Source: Viridibacillus arvi
GTDB lineage: Bacteria; Bacillota; Bacilli; Bacillales_A; Planococcaceae
Direction of reading: 5' to 3'
Assembly (NCBI RefSeq): GCF_001274945.1
Contig: NZ_LILB01000001.1
Location: forward strand, 1,335,722 to 1,399,721
Length of the DNA: 64,000 nucleotides
The stretch's first letter is position 1. Each line of letters starts with the position of its first letter. Shown here piece after piece: positions 8,396 to 15,538 of this stretch. The notes under the pieces are model-generated. The model saw only the letters and a program-made list of their open reading frames with translations, made no database searches and was not told where the DNA came from. The position numbers and the translations under genes were made by a program.

Positions 8396-8568
8396 TTAAT
8401 AATAATTTTTTTTAGTTTTATTATTAAATTCTGTCTCTAGTTCTAAAAATTCATCATTTAATTTTCTAATGTTTGTGTTGAAATATGCTTTAAATCAATA
8501 CCATTTACGTATTCTTGTCCTAAAAAATCTAAGTCTTGAGAGAAATAACTGATTCTATATTTACTCAT
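8396..8568 (-). pseudogene. Frameshifted small gene, about 57 codons
   Basis: A GGAAGGGGGAG ribosome site precedes ATG and 27 good codons (MSKYRISYFSQDLDF... to GIDLK). The frame then runs into a stop, while the +2 frame continues AYFNTNIRKLNDEFLELETE and ends at TAA 8396-8398. One base lost or gained near 8488 explains both halves. Intact, it would be a small protein of about 57 residues like its neighbours. Function unknown. Confidence 0.5.
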
Positions 8569-8681
8569 CTTTCTCCCCCTTCCTGCAAACCTAACATTAT
8601 TATCTCAATTATATACTTTAGCTTCCAACAATAAAATTCAGTCTTTGAAGTTAACTATTCTTTTTGGTAATCTCTTTAATA

Positions 8682-8709
8682 AATAACACACCTCTAATTG
8701 GTTGTGTTT
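8682..8709 (-). terminator. Terminator of the 58-aa gene
   Basis: Arms AACACACCTC / GGTTGTGTT around TAATT; in minus sense it follows the stop codon at 8718 and is followed by a T-rich tract. Confidence 0.6.
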
Positions 8710-8717
8710 AATTTCAG

Positions 8718-8894
8718 CTACTCATCTTTGACTTTCAACACCTTTTTACCCTCTTGGTTTAATATTTCAAACTCTTCATTTGTAATCAAGTTATTTTCAT
8801 CTAGTAATTTCATCATAGAATTCATAAAAAACACTAGAGTGTTTTTATCGCTCATTTCACCCAAGGCTTTTTCTATTCCATTTAAATCGCTCAT
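8718..8894 (-). CDS. Small acidic hypothetical protein, 58 aa
   Basis: Not recognised. The start is the ATG of MSDLNGIEKALGEMSD, 8 nt after GGAGGTGGA; codons upstream in the open frame have no ribosome site. The protein is predicted mostly helical (EKALGEMSDKNTLVFFMNSMMKLLDENN) with a charged tail KKVLKVKDE; soluble, no cysteine. Neighbours are other very small minus-strand genes. Could be a phage- or island-borne regulator, but there is no motif to support that. Confidence 0.55.
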   Translation of the reverse strand: MSDLNGIEKALGEMSDKNTLVFFMNSMMKLLDENNLITNEEFEILNQEGKKVLKVKDE

Positions 8895-9103
8895 TTCTAT
8901 CCACCTCCAGTAATAATTATCGGAGGGAAACAACTATTTTATACGTAAAATTAACAATAAAAATACTGCTAGTCGATTGACCGTTACGACGCTTTATATT
9001 CCTAATACGCCTTCATGTTCTTTTAACAAGCTTTCGTGTTGATCCAATTTTTATGTTCCCTATGTGCATCATCAATCATTCTGCACCTCTATGTCTAAAA
9101 TAT

Positions 9104-9139
9104 AAAAGAGCACTCAATTTAATTGGATGCCCTCTTTTA
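9104..9139 (-). terminator. Imperfect terminator of the VOC gene
   Basis: In minus sense AAAGAGGGCATCCAATT pairs imperfectly with AAATTGAGTGCTCTTTT, ending in TTTT. It starts directly past the stop codon of the gene at 9142. Confidence 0.55.
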
Positions 9140-9141
9140 AT

Positions 9142-9510
9142 CTATTCCGGAAAATAACACACCTCTAAATTATTCCCTTCTAAGTCTTGAAACTTAAACC
9201 ATTTAACATTGCCATCGTCATTTATTGGTTCAACAGTTACATTACTCTGTATCAAATGTTTACGTGCAGTATCTATGTTTGAAGTATAAAAATTAAAAGA
9301 AATATGACTATTTTTTTCTTGCTCATCATTGTTGCTTTTGCGAACCAATGTTAAAGGTGTTTCACCTATCTCTAGGCAAGCGTATCCTCCTGTTTCATCT
9401 TTCCATCTAAGTTTAAATTCCAACACATCACAGTACCATTTTATTGCTTTGTCAAAATCATACACTTGTAAGAAAACTGTATCAATTCTCTTAAATATAG
9501 ATGACATACC
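9142..9510 (-). CDS. VOC-family (glyoxalase/bleomycin-resistance-like) protein
   Basis: 122 residues; start at the ATG of MSSIFKRIDTVFLQVYDFD, after GGGGAAGAGGT. A single vicinal-oxygen-chelate module pair: N-terminal strand-helix FLQVYDFDKAIKWYCDVLEFKLRWKDE and a C-terminal WFKFQDLEGNNLEVCYFPE, the usual D-x-x-G-N-x-x-E-v end. Family members are glyoxalases, dioxygenases or antibiotic-binding proteins; the metal-binding N-terminal His is replaced by D/V here, so catalytic activity is uncertain. Last of the small-gene row in the left island. Confidence 0.78.
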   Translation of the reverse strand, partial: GMSSIFKRIDTVFLQVYDFDKAIKWYCDVLEFKLRWKDETGGYACLEIGETPLTLVRKSNNDEQEKNSHISFNFYTSNIDTARKHLIQSNVTVEPINDDGNVKWFKFQDLEGNNLEVCYFPE

Positions 9511-9568
9511 TCTTCCCCTTTTCAAAGCTTTATATTCGACAAAATGTAGTGTTATTCCTACTGAACAT

Positions 9569-9661
9569 TTACTTTAATGTTAATAGTTCTTGTCGTTCAT
9601 CATCAGTAATACGTTTTAATGACACAAGTGTTACTAAATCTTCATCTGTAAAATTAGTTAA
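9569..9661 (-). pseudogene. C-terminal gene fragment, minus strand
   Basis: Thirty clean codons ending LKRITDDERQELLTLK-stop, with a stop directly upstream in frame and no start codon. It reads like the C-terminal tail of a helical regulator (D-E-D-L-V-T-L-V-S-L-K-R-I-T). Parent gene not identified. Confidence 0.4.
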
Positions 9662-9816
9662 TCAAGAATCAACCCAGTTTATTAGATACAGATTTAGATT
9701 TAATTTCAAACTTTACAGGAGGAATCATTGCCTTAATTCATTATCTATCTTCAGAATCATTAAGATCCTTTAGGCTTCTTTTTGAACAAAAACATTTACA
9801 TGAAATTAAACGTTGA
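9658..9816 (+). pseudogene. Gene fragment, plus strand
   Basis: Fifty-two codons without a start, bounded upstream by TAG; contains LDLISNFTGGIIALIHYL and ends FEQKHLHEIKR-stop. Composition is that of a real helical protein. It abuts the previous fragment head to head at about 9658, suggesting a rearrangement breakpoint. Not identified. Confidence 0.45.
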
Positions 9817-9907
9817 GTTCAAAATTCACTTTCCTAATATCTTTAGTTTCAGTGAAACATTTCACAATGGATTGCTGAAATCAATCTTGCTTAAATTGCT
9901 TGGAACC

Positions 9908-9943
9908 AAAAGACCCCTAAATTGTTCATTTAGGGGTTTTTAT
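9908..9943 (+). terminator. Rho-independent terminator
   Basis: Perfect stem ACCCCTAAA / TTTAGGGGT with a 7-base loop and T run; downstream of the plus-strand fragment. Confidence 0.8.
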
Positions 9944-10004
9944 ATTTATTTTCTTTATTGAACTCAGCTGCCCCTTTAGTTGAATAAGAAAAACATACAA
10001 ACAT

Positions 10005-10048
10005 TAGTAGTACAAACCATGGCCATGGTTTGTGCTACTATTTTTTTA
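10005..10048 (+). terminator. Long palindromic hairpin with T run
   Basis: Arms TAGTAG-T-ACAAACCATGG and CCATGGTTTGT-G-CTACTA form an almost uninterrupted 36-base palindrome with no real loop, followed by seven T. It looks like a terminator but has no gene upstream on either strand within 180 bases except remnants. Confidence 0.6.
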
Positions 10049-10235
10049 TAGTAGAAGTGAAGGAAGGTCGCACAGCTCTTGGACCATTTGAGAGTCCGTA
10101 TTAAAAAACCGACCAACTTCACACCCTTATTTGAATCAGTAGTGATAATAGCACGACAATTAGCGGCACAAACGAGGCTAATGAAAAAGGTGAATTTCAT
10201 TTGGAAAGCCGAAGCAAACATCAAAGGCCTCTATT

Positions 10236-10580
10236 AAATAAACTAACATTCATTGTTACTTATGGGGATGACAATAATATTCCTTTTGTTGAGTAAGGAT
10301 TGAGGGAAACCGTCCTAGTGAATGGTAAAGTACATACCTATTTAGGCTTTTAAATGGTTCCAATACTAGTTTTTTTGGATGAAGCTTAATTCCGTATCAA
10401 ATTTCTACGGACGGAGGTTTCGTGCAGCCAAAGGATACCGTTCGAGCTAATCCTAACAAACTAACTCGAATAATTATGAATTTTGGTCCTTACACAGGTT
10501 TGTATGTATGGCATTGTCATGTATTGAAGCTCGAAGATAATGAAATGATAAGACCGTTTTTTGTTTCTGATAAAGAATAA
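10236..10580 (+). pseudogene. Multicopper oxidase (CotA-like) pseudogene
   Basis: Pieces in different frames match the order of a CotA/bilirubin-oxidase-type multicopper oxidase: ETVLVNGKVHTYL (10306 on), NGSNTSFFG, YQISTDGGF, then FGPYTGLYVWHCHVLKLEDNEMIRPF, which is the type-1 copper site (H-C-H-x3-L) at the C terminus, ending at TAA 10578-10580. Several stops, frameshifts and at least two internal deletions remove most of the protein, including other copper histidines. Family enzymes are laccase-like, for example in spore coats; this copy cannot be functional. Confidence 0.72.
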
Positions 10581-10766
10581 TCTATTTAATGAGAATTTAT
10601 AGAATTGAAAGTAGCAGTTGTCGCTAAAGACCCGAAATGATGAAATGAACTTATTGGGGTTATTAAACAAGTAGGTTCCCTTCAGCTAAAGTACCTTGTT
10701 GTTGAAGAGAATAATTTCTTTTATGACGAATAATTCTCTCATGATTTATCTTCATTTGTAAAAGTA

Positions 10767-11270
10767 TTATGGAATGGGTCTACTGCTTAAGTAGGAGAAC
10801 GCTCTTTCAACCTTTATTGCAAATTGTAATGGCGGTTCAACAGATTGAACATGCATATATAGTATCATAGGCTCTACAAAAATCCAGTGATTATGCAAAG
10901 CACTTACAATAAGACCTTGCTGTGTAACCGCCCACATGAATGATGGTATCTCTTCTTGTAAAATAGCAATCTCCAAGATGTTTAAGGCATTTCCATTCTG
11001 GTCCAATGATTCAAATTCAATTCCTGCAGGTGTAACGGTCTTACTTGGTTTACCTTGCACGCTAGCATTGAAACTTCGTTTCAAAGATACAGAACAAACA
11101 TCTTGATTTATTTCTGCTTTCCCACCAACGATTTGCGCGAACTGTTCACAAATCGATTGGAATGAACTCATTTTTTGATTCCCGCAATGTTGATTTGGTG
11201 TACATACGCATTGATCCCCACACCGACAATGTGGATTATTACAATATGGATTTAAACATATTCTAACCAT
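10767..11270 (-). CDS. DUF1259-type protein with a Cys-rich N terminus
   Basis: 167 residues from the first ATG. The body (from about residue 35) matches the DUF1259/LppY-LpqO family: SLKRSFNASVQGKPSKTVTP, then ILEIAILQEEIPSFMWAVTQQGLIVSALHNHWIFVEP with the typical H-N-H. The first 30 residues hold seven cysteines in C-x-P-Y-C / C-R-C-G-D-Q-C / C-G patterns, suggesting metal binding. The ATG has a poor ribosome site; a much better GAGGAGG lies 45 nt upstream before an in-frame ATC-ATC, so the natural start may have been lost or be non-canonical. Function unknown. Confidence 0.68.
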   Translation of the reverse strand: MVRICLNPYCNNPHCRCGDQCVCTPNQHCGNQKMSSFQSICEQFAQIVGGKAEINQDVCSVSLKRSFNASVQGKPSKTVTPAGIEFESLDQNGNALNILEIAILQEEIPSFMWAVTQQGLIVSALHNHWIFVEPMILYMHVQSVEPPLQFAIKVERAFSYLSSRPIP

Positions 11271-11529
11271 ATCAGAATATTCCTGTGAATATTCATCATT
11301 ACTTTTGATGATAGTTCCTCCTCAATATCTTTATCATATTGTATGACTTAGGCTTTGAGTTGTTACTTTACTTCTAGGAGATATTATTAGAACCGAATCC
11401 AAATTCTTTAGGATGCAGGTAATTTGTGGACCTTCAATAGCGATTTTTTGTCTTTATTCAACTAACCTGCCCCGTTATTTTAAGTACATATCTTCACAAT
11501 CTTTATAGTGATTTCAACATAAATATCCA
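11271..11529. other. Intergenic gap
   Basis: AT-rich with no supported ORF or hairpin besides the unused GAGGAGG site upstream of the DUF1259 gene at about 11320. Confidence 0.4.
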
Positions 11530-11563
11530 ATAAAAAAACACCTCTAAGAAACTAAAGAGGTGA
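11530..11563 (-). terminator. Terminator closing the phage gene row
   Basis: In minus sense CACCTCTTT / AGAGGTG followed by seven T; directly past the DUF3954-like gene. Confidence 0.8.
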
Positions 11564-11573
11564 TTATTATCAA

Positions 11574-11726
11574 CTAAAACCTTTGAGTATACTTAATCTC
11601 ACTATGAGTAGGCTTCCCATTCTGCCAACTAATCTCCTGTTTACCGAATCCTGTTGGAGGTGGATCAACTGGTTTTAATTGTCCATCACTTACAACGTAT
11701 ACCGCATTTTTATATTTGAATCTCAT
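11574..11726 (-). CDS. DUF3954-like small phage protein, 50 aa
   Basis: Fifty residues starting MRFKYKNAVYVVSDGQLKPV and containing P-P-P-T-G-F-G-K-Q-E-I-S-W-Q-N-G-K-P, the core of the DUF3954 family found in Bacillus temperate phages between replication and late genes. The ATG overlaps the 3' end of the upstream broken gene and lacks its own ribosome site, so it depended on translational coupling. Probably no longer usefully expressed. Family assignment is by pattern memory. Confidence 0.6.
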   Translation of the reverse strand: MRFKYKNAVYVVSDGQLKPVDPPPTGFGKQEISWQNGKPTHSEIKYTQRF

Positions 11727-11894
11727 GTTCTGTACTTGAAATATCTATGTATGCTTTCTCTCCTTTTACATATATCAGACCAATCCCATAACCTTTTAAT
11801 ACTGTTCTTGCAAATCTGTTTGGAGCCGTATTCTTTGGTTCAGGAATTGCAACAATAATTCCTTTACCGGTTCAAATAAATCTGATTCCTTCAT
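11710..11894 (-). pseudogene. Frameshifted phage gene, about 61 codons
   Basis: Begins MKESDLFEPVK after a GAGTGGGAG site; one base is missing at GGTAAAGG (about 11862), after which the shifted frame continues GIIVAIPEPKNTAPNRFART and ends EHEIQI-stop. Restoring one base gives a coherent 61-residue protein with internal strands (GYGIGLIYVKGEKAYIDIS). Lies between rusA and the DUF3954 gene. Function unknown. Confidence 0.55.
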
Positions 11895-11911
11895 TCTCTA
11901 TTCACTCCCAC

Positions 11912-12325
11912 TCAATAGTAACTACCCGCCTTAGGTTTATCCGAATAAAACTTCCTTGCAACCAACTCAATCACTTGGCTGTCATCATGCCATATAACCT
12001 TACTCAGACCATCCTTAATGCCCTTAACTAGATTATCTATGTCAGGTTTAGTTGTTGGTCTTTAAACTCCAATTTGAACCTGCTGATACTTCTTTTTGCT
12101 TTTCATAATCTCTTTGATCATTTTTCTATAGACATCAATGCACAAAATAATTGGGGCCGTTATTAATTCATCCAAAGCATGATCTGAAGCTACTAATCTA
12201 ACAAAACTTTTATAGTCTTTAGATTCCTTTGGATCACGTACACTTACGCCTTTACCCATTCGTGAAAACTTCGGTCTTTGTTGCGCTTGAACGTCTCCGT
12301 CAATTTCAAATGTAATTTGGTTCAA
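11912..12325 (-). pseudogene. rusA: rusA-like Holliday junction resolvase, nonsense mutation
   Basis: Reads from a TTG start, overlapping the stop of the upstream fragment, as a RusA-family endodeoxyribonuclease: N-terminal F-E-I-D-G-D-V-Q-A-Q-Q-R-P-K-F, and after an in-frame TAA (12062-12064) the family core KPDIDNLVKGIKDGL...VIWHDDSQV, ending KPKAGSYY. The catalytic aspartates (D-I-D-N, D-D) all lie after the stop codon, so the truncated 87-residue product would be inactive. RusA resolves Holliday junctions in phage replication and recombination. The single in-frame stop with no frameshift implies fairly recent inactivation. Confidence 0.78.
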
Positions 12326-12432
12326 ATAACGCCCCCCACTGTTCTGTTATATTCCTCTATCAAACGCTCATCACAGTAATGTTCATATGCTGTTGCTGGC
12401 TTGTGGCCGAAAACAACTTTGTAATGTTTTAA
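12322..12432 (-). pseudogene. C-terminal fragment of a phage gene upstream of rusA
   Basis: Thirty-six codons, VVFGHKPATAYEHYCDERL followed by about 12 more residues to TGA, with a TAG immediately upstream in frame and no start. The stop overlaps the rusA TTG, the tight packing of phage operons. Parent protein not identified. Confidence 0.45.
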
Positions 12433-12505
12433 CTAAAATCGTTCTCTTTTATTCGAAAGTTCATTCGTGTATATTTAAGACTTACCAATAAATGGAGGAT
12501 GAATT

Positions 12506-12976
12506 ATGAACTCAATTGATTTAATTCTTTTAAATTTCAATGAAATACGAAGAAGAAGTATTAAAGTTTGGACAACTATTCCCCAAGAAAAACTACATTG
12601 GAAACCCGATAACGAAGCAATGACTTGTATTGAGATGATTAGGCATGTTCTAGAAAGTGAACACTATTACCATCTAGCTATCCAAAATCATGGAAGTCTG
12701 GAAGTATTTGATTCTCCTTTCGAAAAACAACCTTTTTCCACTGTAAATGCGGAATTGAAATTTGCAGAACCATTTAGAAATCACTTCTTAAAAACTATTA
12801 AATCATTTACTGAAGAAGATTTAACAAGCATTAAAATCGATCGTTCTGATTCAGGTTACATAAGAAGTTTGGGCGACATGCTGCTAAGAGTCGCCTATCA
12901 TGAATCAATCCATACTGGCCAATTACTTGATTACTTAAGAACCGCAAGTGTTCCAAGAGTAAATATTTGGGATTAA
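12506..12976 (+). CDS. DinB-family protein (putative metal-dependent enzyme)
   Basis: 156 residues forming the four-helix DinB/YfiT-type bundle. The three metal-binding histidines are present: H47 in MIRHVLESE, and H132 and H136 in AYHESIHTGQLLDYLR. Family members are thiol transferases or stress-related proteins of unknown substrate; the name comes from a damage-inducible Bacillus gene. AATGGAGG precedes ATG by 8 nt. It sits as an intact plus-strand gene between two decayed minus-strand phage segments, so it may be a passenger gene or a later insertion. Confidence 0.85.
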   Translation: MNSIDLILLNFNEIRRRSIKVWTTIPQEKLHWKPDNEAMTCIEMIRHVLESEHYYHLAIQNHGSLEVFDSPFEKQPFSTVNAELKFAEPFRNHFLKTIKSFTEEDLTSIKIDRSDSGYIRSLGDMLLRVAYHESIHTGQLLDYLRTASVPRVNIWD

Positions 12977-13027
12977 TTTATCTCACAGGTGTAATCACTT
13001 AGGTGATAGCCTTTTCCTTTTTAGTTA

Positions 13028-13389
13028 CTACGCCTTTTCCTTCAATAACGTCTTAAAACGGCAAATCTGAATCATCCACTGGCGCCATTCTCCCATTTCA
13101 CGAATGATACGGTTTGTTTCAAGTATTAGTTTAGAACGACCTTTATCATCGTTTAAGTTTGCTACACTATTGTCTTGGCAAGGTGAACCATGCACTAGAA
13201 TGTCTGGCTTCAAATCCCAACCTCTTACATCTTGAGAATTATATCTAAATGGATTCATAGCGTTATACGCCTTTACTCTATTGGCTTTCCATTCAACATA
13301 GTCAATCGTTTTCACTTCTAAAAACCTAAGTTTTTCAAGGCTTTTATATCTGCACCTATCCCCCAAAAAAGCGATAATAATTTAATCAC
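13028..13389 (-). pseudogene. DNA cytosine methyltransferase (C5) remnant
   Basis: From a GTG start with AGGGGGAAA upstream (13387-13389), IKLLSLFWGIGADIKALKNLG gives motif I of C5 methyltransferases; a frameshift near 13330 follows, and the second frame continues TIDYVEWKANRVKAYNA to motif IV around the catalytic P-C-Q (GSPCQDNSVA). After I-I-R-E-M-G-E-W the sequence changes to an unrelated tail, so everything after motif IV, including the target-recognition domain, is gone. Phage origin is likely. Confidence 0.72.
13053..13090 (-). pseudogene. SSB C-terminal tail at a deletion junction
   Basis: In the frame offset from the methyltransferase, the DNA encodes M-A-P-V-D-D-S-D-L-P-F-stop. The acidic D-D-x-D-L-P-F end is the diagnostic partner-binding tip of bacterial and phage single-strand DNA-binding proteins. 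It directly follows the truncated methyltransferase, so a deletion joined the middle of one phage gene to the end of another. Confidence 0.5.
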
Positions 13390-13403
13390 TTCATCATTTC
13401 CCC

Positions 13404-13664
13404 CTAACTAATTTGTACATGATATTCCTTACACCAATCTCTGCCCTTAAAGGATCCAGTGATGTAATAACCTTCGTTTATCAATTGCTTGATATATTCA
13501 TCTTTAACTGGCGTAACAACCGTTGCAAAGTCATTGAATTTCGATTTCATTTCAACGTATTGTGTATACTTCACCATTGACTGCTGTTTACGATGATTAA
13601 CCTTTGTTCTTTTCACGCGAGCTGCAGGATCGTCGACTAAAATACCGTTTCTTTTCATGTTCAT
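13404..13664 (-). CDS. Phage-type hypothetical protein, 86 aa
   Basis: Not recognised beyond phage context. Basic N-terminal region (MNMKRNGILVDDPAARVKRTKVNHRKQQ) followed by a compact domain ending KEYHVQIS. GGGAGG precedes ATG by 7 nt. It lies just upstream of the broken methyltransferase gene and in the same direction, as in the early-gene row of temperate Bacillus phages. The ORF is intact, but its operon is dead, so expression is doubtful. Confidence 0.55.
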   Translation of the reverse strand: MNMKRNGILVDDPAARVKRTKVNHRKQQSMVKYTQYVEMKSKFNDFATVVTPVKDEYIKQLINEGYYITGSFKGRDWCKEYHVQIS

Positions 13665-13762
13665 TGATTAGCCTCCCTATAAATATTTGTATAAATTTCT
13701 GTTTTGCAACACACTCTGAATTCTGTTGGAAAAAATTCTAAAACGAGATAGGGAGTGTAATT

Positions 13763-14272
13763 ATGGGAATACTAAGTGGAAACCCCCAAAAAGAACCTTT
13801 ACATTATGGTGAAGTGTTCACTATATGGACGAGTCTTGCTGTAAATAATGGATTAATTGCTGGTTACCAAACATTTTTTAATCACACAGGTGACAAAGAT
13901 TTAGCCAAGATTATTGAAGAATGTATTCAAATGATGAAAGAGGCAAATAAGCAATTAGAAAAGCTATTAAAAGTGAATGGCATTGCTCTACCACCAGCGC
14001 CTCCTGAACGTCCAAATGCAAGAATAGAAGCCATCCCTGCTGGAGCAAAATTTAATGACCCAGAAATTAGCGCTGCACTTTCATTGGATACCGCTGCAGG
14101 TTTGGTTGCATGCAGTCAAGCTATGGGAACATGTACTAGAGAAGACGTAGCTTTGATGTATGGACAATTCCATTTGGGGAAAGCTCAAATTGGTGCAAAA
14201 CTGTTACGACTTAATAAAGAAAAAGGCTGGCTTGTTCTTCCTCCATTACATCTAGACTATCCAGAAAGCTAA
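13763..14272 (+). CDS. DUF3231-family protein
   Basis: 169 residues matching half of a DUF3231 (ferritin-like/CotF-like four-helix) protein: GNPQKEPLHYGEVFTIWTSL near the N terminus, ALPPAPPERPNARIEAIPAGAKFNDPEI in the middle and QFHLGKAQIGAKLLRLNKEKGWLVLPP at the end. Many family members are double-length; this is a single unit. Function in the family is unproven, possibly spore associated. GGGAGTG ribosome site 6 nt upstream, followed by a terminator, so an intact monocistronic gene inside the prophage-remnant region. Confidence 0.8.
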   Translation: MGILSGNPQKEPLHYGEVFTIWTSLAVNNGLIAGYQTFFNHTGDKDLAKIIEECIQMMKEANKQLEKLLKVNGIALPPAPPERPNARIEAIPAGAKFNDPEISAALSLDTAAGLVACSQAMGTCTREDVALMYGQFHLGKAQIGAKLLRLNKEKGWLVLPPLHLDYPES

Positions 14273-14280
14273 TCTTAATT

Positions 14281-14313
14281 ATGGGGCGATCTATTTTGAT
14301 TGCCCTTTTTTAT
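14281..14313 (+). terminator. Terminator of the DUF3231 gene
   Basis: Arms GGGGCGATC / GATTGCCC (one G-T pair) around TATTTT, followed by six T. Confidence 0.8.
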
Positions 14314-14392
14314 ATATTCTCTTCATCTTCATTCTCCTAACTCTCCACCGCACGCATAAGTACAAAGCACTTCGTATAACCTCGTAATCTAG

Positions 14393-14596
14393 CAACTCAA
14401 TTGGATCACCTTTAATAAAGTAACAACCGACTACCTACTGGGTCGTTCAGATTTCACTTCATCAACAATAGATAAGGACGAAGAAGAGTTCCAAGCATTT
14501 GCGAATAATCCATCGTTACAGAAATGGTATAAAGACTTACATAAGTCTAGTGAAGAAGATTTACGGCTGTTCAGAGATAGGAAAATTATACAATGA
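14393..14596 (+). pseudogene. XRE-type phage repressor, C-terminal remnant
   Basis: Sixty-seven codons without a start that contain VTTDYLLGRSDFTSSTIDKD and EEEFQAFANNPSLQKWYKDL, the linker and C-terminal region of Bacillus-phage XRE/cI-like repressors (the T-D-Y-L-L-G-R-S-D box ends their HTH domain). The helix-turn-helix itself has been deleted. Its position upstream of the ImmA and integrase remnants is the usual lysogeny-module order. Confidence 0.7.
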
Positions 14597-14674
14597 TGAT
14601 AATCCACTGAAGTTTAATATAGATGGAGCTGAGCAACGAGAAAACTGTCCATATAATTTACGTCGATCAGTTAC

Positions 14675-15270
14675 TTGGATAAAATAGACCCTTTGATTTT
14701 TTCTTTTTATATAAAAAATGATATGTTTTATTCTCACTATGCCGTAAAAGCTTCTAAAGGTATTTCGGTTTTTACATGGGAAAATTTTCAAGATGTACTA
14801 AATGAGAATTTAGGAGATGCTTCAACAACAAAGACTTTTTTAAAGCAAAATGTACAATCTCCTGGATTTATCTCTACACTCCTTCCTATTGAACATATGG
14901 CCACAATGCTTAATGCAATGACTCCTTATGCAGTAACTGCATTTGGTGCTTTTGGAGTATCAAAGTTGCAAATTAAATATGGTGAATATGATTTAAAAGG
15001 TCCCTTACCTTGGTTTTATTATAGAAAACAAATAAAAGAGAATATAGCAGAAGACACTAAAGCTAAGACTCTGGACAATCAAAAAAAGAATTGGAATTAG
15101 AAGAAAAAAGATTAGAAATTGAGGAAAGAAAAAGGAGAATGAACTCAGAATCTCAACTTAGTGTTGAACAAGTACCCGAGATGCAGATTGAGCCTAGAAC
15201 TGCTGGAAACGTATTACTATTTCAAAGGCCAGGAAATTTTGCCGATCCTGGGGATGTGGACAGACTTTAA
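14675..15270 (+). pseudogene. Unrecognised gene with a poly-A frameshift
   Basis: An ORF from 14675 gives 141 residues (SHYAVKASKGISVFTWENFQ..., then a moderately hydrophobic LPIEHMATMLNAMTPYAVTAFGAFG stretch). At a run of seven A near 15083 the frame shifts, and the next frame continues a charged coiled-coil (ELELEEKRLEIEERKRRM) and ends N-F-A-D-P-G-D-V-D-R-L at TAA 15268. Restored, the protein would have about 197 residues: a hydrophobic middle and a coiled-coil C terminus. Not recognised; programmed slippage at the A run is conceivable but simple decay is likelier. Confidence 0.5.
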
Positions 15271-15333
15271 TAACAGATATAATAATTAATATAGATAACA
15301 ATATTGTGATTATATTCGAATAAGGAATAGTAA

Positions 15334-15417
15334 TTATAACTCCAATATATATTTTAAAGGCCAAAATACCATTGAAACTAAAAGGGCATTTCCAAATAGT
15401 ATTTGAACTTTATCCAT
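15334..15417 (-). CDS. 27-aa hydrophobic micropeptide
   Basis: Starts MDKVQILFGNALLVSMVFWP and ends KYILEL: one probable membrane helix with charged ends. A near-ideal AAGGAGGGAG ribosome site lies 5 nt before ATG, which is the main reason for calling it. No similarity recognised; hydrophobic peptides of this size are known as type I toxins, phage lysogeny peptides or regulators. No antisense RNA gene is evident but the opposite strand was not testable. Confidence 0.45.
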   Translation of the reverse strand: MDKVQILFGNALLVSMVFWPLKYILEL

Positions 15418-15490
15418 TACAACTCCCTCCTTCAATAAAGAATATCACATACATAAATTACTAATTAAAACTTTTTATAAAAATTTCCCT

Positions 15491-15530
15491 CCTCACTAAT
15501 TGTTGCTCTCTTCCAATTAGTGAGGTTTTG
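15491..15530 (+). terminator. Terminator-like hairpin
   Basis: Perfect 11-bp stem CCTCACTAATT / AATTAGTGAGG with a 13-base loop and TTTTG tail, immediately upstream of the ImmA remnant. Confidence 0.75.
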
Positions 15531-15538
15531 TTTATTGC

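Noticed and set aside
9501-9773. 90-codon plus-strand ORF
   Set aside because: No ribosome site and low-quality composition; it is a shadow of the VOC gene start and of the fragments at 9569-9816.
9976-10224. 82-codon minus-strand ORF through the long palindrome
   Set aside because: Passes through the terminator-like hairpin, lacks a ribosome site, and lies opposite the remnant region before the multicopper oxidase pseudogene.
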